Source: Coffea arabica
Lineage: Eukaryota; Streptophyta; Magnoliopsida; Gentianales; Rubiaceae
Reading direction: 5' to 3'
DNA: 64,000 nucleotides
NCBI RefSeq assembly: GCF_036785885.1
Contig: NC_092323.1
Coordinates: 3,450,501-3,514,500, forward strand
Shown in pieces: positions 34,448-46,607 of the stretch; within the stretch, counting starts at the first letter, position 1, and each line of letters starts with the position of its first letter. A program made the position numbers and the translations under genes. The notes beneath the pieces were generated by a model that worked only from the letters and a program-made list of their open reading frames with translations, did not search any database and had not been told where the DNA came from.

Positions 34448-35176
34448 TAGGGGTGGGCAAAATTATCCGCTAACCCGAAAACCCGTCATATTCGATCCGA
34501 TCCGATCCAAAAATTAGGATATCCGATTTTTATTATTTGATCGGGTCAAAAGAGGGTCGGGTATCCGTTAAGATGCGGGACGGATTAGGGTCACATAATT
34601 AAAAATCCACGGGTACCCGATCCGCCCCGCATATATATTTTTTATTTTTATTTTTATTTTTATACACACACTATAAAATAATAAGTTAGAACTAAATAAG
34701 TAATTTTATTGAACAAATTACATTACAAATATGAGAGACTATAGCTTATTTACAAGATTCATTTGTAGAGGCCATGATCTTATATTTTATAGAAAAAAGT
34801 TTAATTAATATGGAACATATATATAAAAAATTGTGCTACTTATTTCAAACTTTTATTGATTTTGAATTCTTTTAATTTTCTTCCTTTATCTTATATTCTC
34901 TTCATATGCTTGTTTCTTGATGGAAACCTTTTTTTAGAAAAAAAAAATTTATTAAATCTTAGATGAATGTGTAAAATATAAAATTAAATTGGTATAAATT
35001 ATTTTTTTAAAAAAATTAAAGGATAAACGGTGCGGGATGGGCGGATACCCGTTGACCTGACGGATACCCGCTGATATGCGAGGCAGGTAAGGATCAGAAA
35101 ATGACCGACCCGCAAGGTGCAGGTCAAATCAGCCAAATGGTAAATAGGACAAGTACCCGACCCGCGCCCACCCCTA
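34448..35176. mobile_element. hAT-like non-autonomous element, 729 bp
   Basis: Ends TAGGGGTGGGC and its inverse GCCCACCCCTA face each other. Both ends carry dense CCGATCC / ACCCG words next to an AT-rich core. A perfect 8-bp duplication was not found at the exact borders, though taact recurs on both sides. No transposase is encoded. Confidence 0.75.
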
Positions 35177-35557
35177 ACTGATGCCAGACTGCGAGGGCAC
35201 TTGATCGAGATTGTTCTCTCACCCACTTCATTAGATGCTCACACATCAAACAGGTAGCAAGGCCCATTTCGTGGAGGCACGTCATGCCTGGCAGTCTTTA
35301 AAACATGTTTAACTAGAAAGAGAATCTCGACCCCTCACGACCGTGGTTTTTAATGGCATAGCTCAGCCATTATTGCAACCAAGTGTCCGGCACAATATCT
35401 AGGGCGTTGCAACTTACACGATGGCTTCAGATCACATAATAGGAATCTAATTTCTGTGACAGTTGTAATAGCTTTCCACATCAACATAAAGATCGAGATG
35501 ACGGTTAGACATACATCAACATTACAGCTACAAATCACACTCTTGGATCGCTCAAAG
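35177..35557. other. 3' flank of the BPA1-like gene
   Basis: Likely contains the 3' UTR of the minus-strand gene. No other gene seen. Confidence 0.5.
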
Positions 35558-37017
35558 TCACTTTCTGACACCTCTATTAGCCAAATCAGCAGCAGCTTTG
35601 GCTGCACGGTCCAGAACGCTGGAAACCCAGAGAGCTCCCGTGGCAAAGTAACTGCTACTAACCACAGCATTTGCAGCAGCTACAGCTGTTCTTCCAGTAT
35701 ATGATGCAGCTGTCATCGTAGTCTCAGAGACATGGTATTTCTTGTCTACAGATTTGACAGTCTCCACACCTGAATTAATTTTATCAGTCAGCCCAATTCT
35801 GTTGCTAAGCTCCACCACCTTAGCCGCTGCAGTAGATGAGACTTGATAGGACTCATCAAAAGCTTTGGCTTTTGCAAGGGCATCTTTACTCAAAATGTAA
35901 CCCTTTGCTATCATGGATGTAACTACTTCTTGTGCTGCGGTTACAGCTTCTCCAGGTGTATATACAAACTGATCCGCATGGTTGTCCTCCTGGAATTAAG
36001 ACTAAGAAATTTGTAAAGCTCACAGATTCAACTTTACAAAACATAAAAAGGATTCTTATCTCAGGCTTTGAACTAGAAAATGAGGAGTTCAAGGTCAGAG
36101 ATAACTTTAGTTGTCAATGCAGTCTCTTGTTTGCATTCCTCTGTAAATACTTTCGTAACCATTTAAGGTAATTGGTGAATAGGAAAGATAAACTTCAACC
36201 TGCAGAAAACAAACTACATACCCTTGCACTACTTCCATCATCCACCTTCCATGAATGATTATTCTGAGGAAAAGATTCATCCACATGTGTTTCCAACCGA
36301 GATATTGACACGCATTGGTTTCCAATAGAAGCTCCCTGAAGCACCAAAAGGAAAAATTGATGGACTGAAAATATCAGTTGCACGAATCCGACAGCTTAAG
36401 TTGGCAGCAAGTAGAAAGACAGGAGGAATATATCTCATAATGGTGTTTTATTGCTTATGTTCGCAGACAAATCTATTGATGCAAATGCTGAGGTCATTTA
36501 TCACCAACCTAATAACAAGAAATAGATTAAAACAGCTAACTAACTTATGAAATAGTCTTCAGTGCCACACAGTTCCCAAGTGTCAGCAAAGAAGTCGTAT
36601 TCAGAACACCATACAGTTTGATACCAGATAATGTTATTTGAGTCGAGTTCCAAACATCTTATAGACATGAACATAGTTTCACTTTCTTCAGTTTCCAGTA
36701 AACAATAAGGCGGCTCAGAAATTTAATAACTGGACATGTTTCAGCCAACATCTTGGTGACAAATTAATTGAAACAACCTCTGACAGAAGTAACTGAGAAA
36801 AATAATACCTCATCTTTATTCTGTACAGTATTAAAACTCAGGCCAAAGTTTCCAAAATGCCATTGAATTCATATAAAAAAAATAAAAGTGCAGTCATGTA
36901 CCAAAGTTGTCATTATGTGCATCTGAATGATAGGAACTTAAGTACACATCTCTCTTGGCATTACTCTATGCCTTAATATCTTCAGATCATCATCTTCAAA
37001 GCTTTTGTTAAAAAACG

Positions 37018-37049
<32 letters not shown>

Positions 37050-38322
37050 GTCCATCACAAAAAACACTTCCAAACTAGATGCATCTTCCTAATTGCCATT
37101 AAATCAAGTCTTAACAGTATGCTCCAAGGTCAGAGACCTTAGTTCTACAAGAAAGATTCCATCTCATAGATTTGTTTCTCTTGTGGGCAAGTGTCTATAA
37201 ATCTGTATGTACACGTTATTCCACAGCACATGAACATGTCAACTACTCTGTGATTGGATCATCAGTCTGTAAAAATCTAAAGATCGTGAAGTGAGAAAGA
37301 GTGCAACTCCAGAAAAAAGAATGAGTATCCCAAAAGCTGTAACCGTGAAAAACCAAGAAAAGGTGTTGGCAGAGACTTACACTGAGCAATATGGCAGTCT
37401 CCACTGCATAAGCATCTTTAAAGGTCACATATGCAGTACATGTGTATTCTCCATGCCTGTGTATGACCAGAAGCCCATTTACAGAGATGACAGAAGCATC
37501 CAATTACCAAAGAATTAAAGACGGGGGAGATTTTGGGAGGAGAAAATTGAAAAAGAAATAGAGTGTGATGAAAAATGAACTACAGTAGACAAATAAACGC
37601 ATTTGGAATTGTCATTCAGGAAAGTACCAACACCAAGAACCTCCATTGCGATACTTAATTTAACAAAGAAACTATCTACTGTGATCCATACAGAAGGTAA
37701 GCAGATCATGTCTTCCGACCATCAAGATATCCACAACACTAACAGAAAAGAAAAAAAATTCAGTTGCACATGACCAAATGCCTCAAGGAAAGAAAGCATT
37801 TAGCATGTTAAGACGCCACCGGGAAAATGAGTTTTAAACTTATAGGAAGCTCTTCTTACCGTTCCTGCTTCCTGCAGCCATCATCACAAAACTCAGCCTC
37901 AATACAGTCACTTTTTCATGCTTGTGAAGCTCATATGATTCGTAGGATATTAATTTTGTGACCTCATGCTGATTAAATAGACAGCAATAGATCTCTCTTG
38001 AACTGCATAGGAAGTACTTGTTTTTTTCTTTATGAAACAACAGATACTAATTCTGAAGACAAACTCCGTACATATTTTCTTATAGCACATGAAAGAAACC
38101 TTGAGTACATGTATCATATAGAATTGGTCTTCCGAACAATTCCATAGATGAACACCATAAGAGGAGAATTTATCACTGAATAAATCACATTACAAGTGTA
38201 CGTCACCTGAAAAATTCTATGTGGAGGATTTCACCACAGCAAGAGAAAAATTCATGAACTTCCTTCTCTGTTACTTTGGGAGAAAGGCCAGTAACTTCTA
38301 CAATATGACCAACCAGCTGCAT
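35558..38322 (-). CDS. BPA1-like RNA-recognition-motif protein (binding partner of ACD11 family)
   Basis: Coding exons on minus are 38207-38322, 37381-37456, 36222-36335 and 35558-35989, giving 245 residues with every junction in phase. The N-terminal RRM covers about 1-80: HIVEVTGLSPKVTEKEVHEFF, then CTAYVTFKDAYAVETAILLSG and VSISRLE. The RNP1-like segment is weak, as usual in this family. The C-terminal half (about 103-245) is Ala/Ser/Thr-rich with helical AKAF...AAAKVVELSNRIGLTDKI and a SYFATGALWVSSVLDRAAKAAADL tail. Arabidopsis relatives include BPA1, which binds the lipid-transfer protein ACD11 and restrains cell death, and BPL proteins; which member this matches is uncertain. The start was found by splicing phase, since exon 1 is too short to stand out. 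Confidence 0.92.
37019..37048. repeat. Run of 30 G in intron 2 of the BPA1-like gene
   Basis: Thirty consecutive G on plus (C on the transcribed sense). It lies in the 1045-bp intron 36336-37380. Such a run could form a G-quadruplex and is prone to length error in sequencing. Confidence 0.9.
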
Positions 38323-38869
38323 TGCCTTCACGCCCTAACTTCACTCTGCATTAGCTTTCCAACAACCTAACTCTGAACACATTTTTGTTTTGGTTAAAAA
38401 AAAGAAAAAAAGGAACCACAAAGTATCAGAAGCTCATGCTAACATCTAAGCAAAGCTCATCTAAACTGGTGAATCAACAATCGTTCATGTCTTACTAACA
38501 GCTTACCACAATATTTTCAAGGTCAACAAACAATTTTTTTCATGCGAAACTCATAATAGTTGCAGGGGATCTATGCAAGTAAAAAGGTTGTTAACCTGTG
38601 GTAACTTAACTACAGTACAATTGAATGCAAAGCCTTCTGACTCCACATAAGCTAGACTGGGCCTAAAACGCAGTACTAAATAAGATACGAATTGAAATTA
38701 AACCTGAAAACTTCAAAAAAAAAAAAAAAAGAAGTTCAAACACAAGTTATTTACATCATCATCATCATCCGCATAAAATAAAACCGGGAAAAAAGAGCGA
38801 TCGCCTTGGTCGCGACTGGATTGTGAATACGCTAATACTACTTAATAATTAATAGGTAGACGAGTTTAC

Positions 38870-39060
38870 CTTGACCTTGTTCTGACCAGAAAATCGAAAC
38901 GCACAAACGTCGCCGGCGGGCACACAGTCACGCACCGAGCCACAGAAGAGGGTATCCGGTTGTGGAATGAATGAATTGTGACTGCGACGGTTAATCCAAC
39001 CCACTCCGCTTAAAAGTTCCCCTGCTCTTCCGCACGCTATCCATCTCAGACGCAAAATGA
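38870..39060 (-). promoter_or_regulatory. Inferred non-coding first exon of the BPA1-like gene
   Basis: A strong donor on minus (GTCAAG|GTAAAC at 38870/38869) ends a GC-richer stretch that runs back to about 39060. A candidate acceptor (AATGCAG) lies about 20 bases before the ATG. The 5' border is a guess. Confidence 0.45.
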
Positions 39061-41982
39061 GAAACAAAACTCAACCCAGGCCCACAATTTAAAGATCGCA
39101 TGGGGGAGCTCCAACGAGAACTCAATAGAAAGATTTTGGCCCACCCTGAGTTTGCCCATATAAAGCCCATCTATGTTCTTCCAAACATGTTCGTCCCAAA
39201 TTATTTGTTTATTGCATTTCAGGGATTCCAACTCTTTGAAAATGATGGCTTTGGTAACATCAAATTTTATTTGAATTTAGTAGGAAATATATAGATAAAA
39301 GTAACGGGGATAACATTGAAGAAAAAAGAAGTCAAAAAAGTAATCGTGATTTCTTCTTTGACTTTAGTAAAATTATATAAATATTTCAAAACATTCTAAA
39401 AATTAAAAGTACGGGACTTTTTTTTTTTTTAATACTATAATAATCTTTCCGTGAATGTTGGAGGACAAATGATTTGGACAACATGTGCAGCTATAGCTCA
39501 CTCCAAAGTTGTCTTGGTATTGTTGTAGGGCTGCTAACCTTTACTTCCACTGCCCAAAACCAAAAAGGCAAGCAAATACTTGGCAGTCACCACTCACCAC
39601 CGCTAGAGTCTAGAGCCTAATCTCTTCCATCTCAAACAGAGTCAGTCAATCGCATCACTAGAATTCAATTAGTTGATGATTCATTGCTTAATTAACAAGA
39701 TCTTGAGACCGCCACTTGCGGAGTCCAACACAGGCCACTTTCCAAAGGGCAAAAATACACACTTTCTAAAAAATTGGAGGAATTGGAAAGAATAATTATA
39801 TATGTTTAATACTCCTCTGTTAGGCTCCGTAGAAAGTCATACTACTATTAATTTGACCAAGTTTAGAGTCGTTCATCTTTTTCTTAATTTCTTCTGGAGT
39901 GGAGGGACAGCAGCAGCACATAAGAAAAGAGTAGAGAGGCACGTCCTAATTAATTGATCATTGATGATGTCTATTATATGGATCAACGTTATCTCCAGTA
40001 TCCCGCACTAATTGCTTGCTTCCAACAAAACTACTAAAAAACAAATCTTTTACGCATCATCATTAACTCTTATTGCATGTGGTAAAAGTTTTTTTTTTTT
40101 TTTTTTTTCAAAAAAGAAAGAAAGAAAGAAAGAAAGGTACTGGTCCAGCTCCAATATATATATATATACACATATATATATCTTCTTCTATCACTATCTC
40201 TGCTACTGTGAGGAAGGCCGGATCGGAGAATGGAATCATTTTCAACGGTTGAAACCAAATGACGTACTTGCTGGTCGTCTGTCCTCCCCTAAGGTAGCCA
40301 TGATGGATTCCGACGGTATTATCAGTGTCTTTAATTAGTTAAGCTCAGAAATTAATTAGTTAATTAATCAGCAGGGGGCCAACGTGATTAAGAATTGTCT
40401 CGATTTGATAAAGACGTGAGATCCCATCTGAGGTAGAGAGAGCTATGAGATTAACCATTGTCACTTTCTCTTCCTGCTGGGGCGCAACTGATTACTAATG
40501 TCTACGGACTACGGACTCACGCCTTTTCATTCCCGAACACCTTTCGCCATATATATATATCACCTCTTCAATCAAAACCAAGACCATCATGCGTGCATTG
40601 TGTGGGGATTTTTATACCCGATAATGATTGGTAATGAATTCAGGAATTGGCCAGAGGATGCTCGATCTTTAATGCTAGCTAGTAGTATATGAATCTGGAG
40701 TCCCTTCATCTTCTTAGCTGCAGAAAACAATTACTTACTTACAATTACAATTAATATATGCGTGTTTAATTCGTCTTCTCTCTGCATCTGCATGCATGAT
40801 TACCTACCATTAATATAACGTCGAAATGTTGCTTTAAACACACTAATTTCTCCCTAAAAAGAAAATACTATTTAACCTGGAGAATTAATTTGTACCCGAA
40901 ACATAAAAAAAAAAAAAAAGTTAACCGTTCATTACAATTCCTAGCTAGTGATCGAATTAAAACCGGTTGATGCCTCGAAGGACTGCATGCATGCACGTGC
41001 GGTTTGGGCTGATGAAATTTTCGATGCAAAAATTGAAACTGCTTTTAATATTCTAAAAAAAACTAGCCAATTCTCATAAAGTGGCTCTACGTCGTCAACA
41101 AGTGCGAGAAGCAAAGAATCGGCAAGGTGAAACAATGCAGATTAGAGTCATTACCATGGCAATCCAGCCACCGGCCGTCTTGTATCAGTCGTTGACAAAC
41201 GCAGCAAAGTTTAATTTAAATAATTAGCATTAGCTAGTCATATCACTTATCAAGACAAAATGGAATAGCCCGCAAGCTTAGCTGGTCCCGATCGAGATGC
41301 ATGGAAAACTGAGAGATTGTACTATACTGCTCGTTTTGTTAGATTTTTCCCTGAGAACACACAACGCAACGTACTGACTCAAATTTCACGGTGACGAATT
41401 TTTTATTCAATCAAGGCGCACTTCATCCCGGATCCAACGCCTCTGACCTTGACTTCGCTCTCTACCATCCCCTAAATCTCGTCATTGCAAGTTTTTGCGT
41501 TCTTCTTGTCTCTTTGGTTTTTCCCCTCTCCTCCTCGAGTGTTAGTACTATTTGACTAAGTTACGTGGTCACTAGTCAGTAATTGAAAGTAAAACCTGCC
41601 ATTTTTTACTACAAAATAAAGATGAAGTACACATAAAAAAAAAAAAAAAAACTTCATATATAATATAGCTTACTAGGTACATACATACATGCGAGTGCAA
41701 GGTGTTGCCATGTACAAGTACAGCAACATCTTTTATTTTTACAGAGCTTAGATTGCAAGAACTAGCTAACCAGAGCCAGGACTAGGACTTGGAGTCGTAC
41801 TCCAACGTCCAAGTTTCATAACGCAAGTACCATACATAAGTAATGCATATATATATATATATATCTATATGTATTCTTTTCAGCTCTAGCTCTTGATAAG
41901 GAAGCAGGCGGCATAGCAAGAGCAGGCTACGTACTGGAATGATGATGATGATGATTATAGAGAGATCGATCGTAGGAGATGG
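39061..41982. other. Intergenic between the BPA1-like and PRE genes
   Basis: No gene is recognisable. There is a T21 run near 40088 followed by GAAA repeats (about 40115-40136), and TA microsatellites at about 40155-40190 and 41846-41866. Open frames have no family resemblance. The last few hundred bases probably include the 3' UTR of the PRE gene. Confidence 0.5.
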
Positions 41983-42701
41983 TCAAGATTCAGCTAATAA
42001 GCTCCTAATGATGGCAGCCTCTGGGCTATCAGCATCAATTGTCGACAGCAGCTGAGAGAGACGGTCACTGAGGTCATCCACCTCTTTGTGCAAGCTTCGA
42101 ATGTAGTTGCAAGTATCCTGGAGAACCTTAGACGCCGATGCCTATATATAGATATATGTATATATATATTCAAGATTCAAGATTCAAAATTCATCATCAT
42201 GAACTCGGTTGCCAAATCTTTGCATTTAATCTTCCAGGAATGTACGTGTCACGTGTTTAACATTGGCAAGATATATGGATCACCTAATCATAATAAGTCT
42301 CTTCTTCGACGCTACATGTGCAATTCTGGTTGTACCATACAACTTGTCAAAGTACACATGACAACGTCGGTAGAATTAAAGGGAAATGGCGCACACACAC
42401 ACACACACACTGTATTGCTTTTATTGGACTTCAAACGCTGGAATATCACACGTAGTTGTGTCATCGTATAATTGGTATAACTAACAAAAGAGAAGACATG
42501 GTACTCCTATCTAACTATAACATGCAAGAAACAAAAGAAAGAAGAAGTGAAGTTGCGACAACCGAATGAATTACGTACCTTGTTCGAGCGCCTGGTACGA
42601 ATCTCGGGAAGAAGTTGTTGTAACTTGGAGACAAGCTCAATTATCTGATCATCCGTGATCCTTGAAGAACCCGATGATTGCCTTGACCTTCTGCTAGACA
42701 T
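41983..42701 (-). CDS. PRE-type atypical bHLH (paclobutrazol resistance family)
   Basis: PRE proteins are small nuclear HLH factors that do not bind DNA; they sequester inhibitory bHLHs such as IBH1 and promote cell elongation downstream of gibberellin, brassinosteroid and auxin. Two exons on minus, 42579-42701 and 41983-42141, encode 93 residues. The N-terminus [20 protein letters not shown], the helix [12 protein letters not shown], the loop RTRRSNKASASK and the second helix [27 protein letters not shown] match the family; the basic region is absent. The family usually ends IRSLLM or so, while this one ends IIRSLLAES, slightly longer. The intron (437 bp) sits in the loop, the normal position. 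The exact PRE number cannot be assigned. Confidence 0.96.
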
Positions 42702-42878
42702 GCTTATGTTATAAGTATGAGATAAGAGGCTCCAAACTTGATTCTTTAAGCTGGTTATTTTGACTCCTACAGGAACTTCAAGTGCTGTCGATCACTAATG
42801 ATTATTAAGCAGCAAATGGAGATGAAAAAGGAGTAGAGTGGAAGAAGTTTGTTGCAGGATGGATCAGTGAACAAGACA

Positions 42879-42886
42879 CTATATAC
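42879..42886 (-). promoter_or_regulatory. TATA-like box of the PRE gene
   Basis: The minus strand reads GTATATAG about 180 bases before the ATG, a reasonable TATA position for a leader of about 150 bases. No supporting transcript information. Confidence 0.35.
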
Positions 42887-45800
42887 TTAGAGGAGCAGAC
42901 AGCGGGGGAGGGAAACGAGAAATAAATAGAAGTAAATTAAAGGTAGAGGACTGGAAAAAAGCAGAGGAGATATAGGGGCCGGATGAGGGTTGAGAGTAGT
43001 AGGAATGAACTATGAAGTACTAGAAAGTTATAAATGGGAAAGGACCACAAATACAACAAGAAGGGTAGTAGAGGGGGAAAATTGAAAGAGAGAGAGAGAG
43101 GGAGAGGACGATAACAATAACAAATTAAGACAGCGATGTTGGATGTGAAGAAGACAACTGCATCGGAGAAAGCAGTGGCGTAGGCTTCTATTTTTAAGAG
43201 AGAAGGAGAGGACGAAAGGGGCCACTCCAACTTTTTATTTACGCTTGTTCCCAACCTGGGGTTTGATTTCAACTCCGTGTGTCTCTCTCAAGTGGCCTTT
43301 TACATTTAATTGGTACAAATGGTTTTTGTTAGTGTGTACTAACAAAGTGGACCTTCATGTGTATGTCTCAATATACAAGACCATGTGATCATTCTACGCT
43401 CATCACATCTTAATAGTTATTCTCACTCACTCACAGAGAGAGAAAGAGAGGGAGAGAGAGACTCTCTCCGCCGGTGAAAGCAATATTAGCAGCACTACAA
43501 CTATAGGCTGCTTATTATCACCGGCCGGACAAAAAAAGAATTTTCTGCTACTAAAACAAAATATATACCACCACTCTCCCCCTATTTCAACATCGCAGCT
43601 AGCAAATTACGTGTTGTGAGATGATCGTCACTACTATTCGCTGGCACGCCAATCCACTTTATCCCCGAGATTTCATCCGTGTAATTTGCTTCCTTCTCCA
43701 TCGGCAACTAGTCTCGACTCAATTGCCTTGCGTGCATGAAAACTTTGTTGACTAGTTAGCCAGAATGATTACATGGATTTTGATGACACAAGTAATCGAT
43801 CCGATGGCAGATTTTAAAAGGCGGAGTCATAAACAAATCTACTCACGTCTAGCTAGTTAAACCGACATTCGGCAGAAAAATGTGCCAGTACGTACAGAGT
43901 TATTTGCCGGGCGATACATTCAAGACGTATAAAACCCATTGTCTATTTATTCAACTCGACGACCTACAGCGCATGGTTATTAAACTCATCAATCCAGTGA
44001 GCTCAGTGGTTCAACCGCCTATTTTCACCTGTTGGGCTGATTATTAAATTATACTATAACAAAATATTGTATTCATATCGGAGTCATTGAAAATAACGTA
44101 ATAATTGAGTTAGTGATTGAAGGGTCAAATTTGTGAGATTTTCTCGGTTGAACAAGTGAATTATTGACGGTTTAATCACTAATCTAGACAATAATCTAGA
44201 CAGGCAAGATGTTCGGTTCACCGAGTTGATCAATCGATTGAACTGTCAAGCTGGATACAATAACTGCGCTCCTCCGACACGGAATTACTCTGCCGTGAAA
44301 CCAAAAAAAGGAAGGCATTTCTGTGACCTGCCAAGTCAAGTGAACCCTAGCTAGGAACGATGACGTTCTCTACAAAATTTTGGAATTTATTTTGCTTTTA
44401 ATGTGACAACGATAAAGAATACAGATCAGACAGAGATTGAGCATTGGAAAAGAATTGACAGAAGAGAACAGAAAAAGCATTTCAATAATGTTTTGTGAGG
44501 CGAACAGTAGAACATGAATATCTTAGAATTGAACATTTGAAGATTGTGTCTCGTTGCTCATTGACAAGGATGCTGGTGCAGCTATATTGATTAATGCTAC
44601 AGCTACAACCATGAAACAGCCACTCATTAGACAATTGCAACTCCTCCTGTTCATCGGTTTAAGAGTAATAGTTACTGTCAGAGTGCACTCGTTACTCGTC
44701 GTAATAGTTTAAATCGAATGGTTGGAGAAGTCAACTAACTGGAAAGGTGCGAGAACTTTAACTCAAGGAAGAACGGTTAAATAAGTGGTACTAGAGGGAA
44801 AAACTTTCGACTGCTAAATTGTGGTTGTCAATTCATAGGCTGTGGTCCAGTTTACTATAAAAAGAAAAATCAGAATATAAGGCTGAAAGCAGTTTGCAAC
44901 CAATTACAAAGAGATTTTATCATTTTTCTTAGGTATTATATCTTCAAGTTAAATTTATTAATATTCAGTCCACGGTTGGTTAGTATAAGATAACTATTTT
45001 TTGACCGTCACATCATAACAATTTTAATTGTTTAAAACGCAGCAAATCACTAGTATCTTCCTTTAAGAATACAAGCTAAAAGAATGGTATGCTTAAAAAA
45101 GCATGGAATTTTCTCCAATTACAATAATCAGTTTTCCAACTACGTTAGATTGAAGCTGCGACAGAATAGTGGAGGCAGGCGGAAGAAATTTTGCAAAAGC
45201 TGTTGCAGCAGAGCAATTGGGATCCTCGATACCAAATCTAATGCCAGTTTCGTTTATCATACGAGGCTAAAGAAAATTTGAATTAAATCAAATCTTTTAA
45301 ATTATTAAAGAATTAAAGAGAGCATGATAATTTAAATAAATTAAATATTTGATAAAAAATATAAAAGTAACATTGACTTGTCATTGAAAAGCGATGGCAT
45401 CGAGATCCTATGTGATGGCGGAGAAGGCCAAAATGTTTAGAAGAACAAACAAAAAAAAAAAAAAAAAAGAGGAAATGATCACATGAGATGCACATGAGTG
45501 GTAAGACTAAAAATTGATAACACGTGATGGGAGAGAAATTGATGGGCTGTGTGGGAGGAGTACGAGCTACAAAGTAGCAGCAACTAGAAAGGTGAGGTTT
45601 GCGAAAGGCTCGCAATTAATTGTGTTTCCTCCTTGTTAGGGACACAAGCACGAGTGTGTTGGCAGTCCCCTTGGTCACATGCGTTTCCCCCCTCCGTCAG
45701 CGACATGACACGTGGCGCAGTACATTATATTATTTAGGAAAGAGATTTCTATTACAGGCAAACCTAATTTAACACCCGTGCTTTTGTCGGCCCAGCTCCT

Positions 45801-46165
45801 CAGACCTTATTACACCCGGGTCACCCTCCTCGTTTCTGTCTAAACCCAGCCGTCATCTCTTACAATTTATTCCTACTCCTATTAAGTTATTGCTGTCTAC
45901 ACACCAGTTTTCGGCCACTTAACTTACACCCGATTCATTAGGATATGGTTAAAGTGTTAAATTTTTTAAAAAGTGTAACTAATATATATATATGAATATA
46001 AGGAAAAATAATAATTATTAATACATGTATATTTATATGCTATTTAGATATGTTCATAAGTATTCATTATACACCCATTAAAAATTCCTCACTTAAAAGT
46101 AGGATTGTTGCACCAGTCTTGCTTGATTAAGGTTTTATTTCGGACATTATTACCCCATGTATAAG
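42887..46165. other. Intergenic upstream of the PRE gene
   Basis: The first 400 bases are purine-rich on plus (GA tracts near 43086-43106, again near 43436-43460), perhaps promoter. No gene seen further on; an A18 run lies near 45450. Confidence 0.5.
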
Positions 46166-46607
46166 TAGAGGTGCAAATGAGTCGAGTCGAATCGAGATTT
46201 ACCCTAATCAAGTCGAAATTCAATTTAGTTTTATAAAATTCGAATTCGAACTCGTGTTCAACGATCTCAAAATGTAAAGTTTGATCTCGATTTCAACTCA
46301 AATTCGAGTCGAGTTTGTGATTAAAAAACTAAAAAATATTTATTTTATTTAAAAAATAATTAAAATAATATTTTTTCTTAATAAATAATAAAATAATATG
46401 AATATATATGTAATTTTACTATTAAAATAATATATATATATATATATATATATAATCGAGTCAGCTTACGAGTCAACAAGCTGAATATCTTTAAACTCGA
46501 ATTCGAGTTCGAGTTCAACTTGTTCAGCTCGAACTCGATGTTAACCGAAATCTAGTCGAGTTCGAATTCGAATTGCTCACGATCGGCTCGATTCGTTTGC
46601 AACCCTA
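46166..46607. mobile_element. hAT-like non-autonomous element, about 442 bp
   Basis: Ends TAGAGGTGCAAATGAG and, inverted on the right, TAGGGTTGCAAACGAA are similar. Near both ends are dense TCGAG / CTCGAA words; the core is AT-rich with a TA microsatellite (46432-46453). No clear target duplication, so an older insertion. Confidence 0.65.

Noticed and set aside
38702-38745. A-run near gaagttc considered a further micro-retroposon
   Set aside because: The flanking words are inverted rather than direct repeats, so no target duplication is shown.
46166-46607. Repeated TCGAG words considered as a regulatory array
   Set aside because: They lie at the two ends of an inverted-repeat element and fit subterminal repeats of a transposon better.
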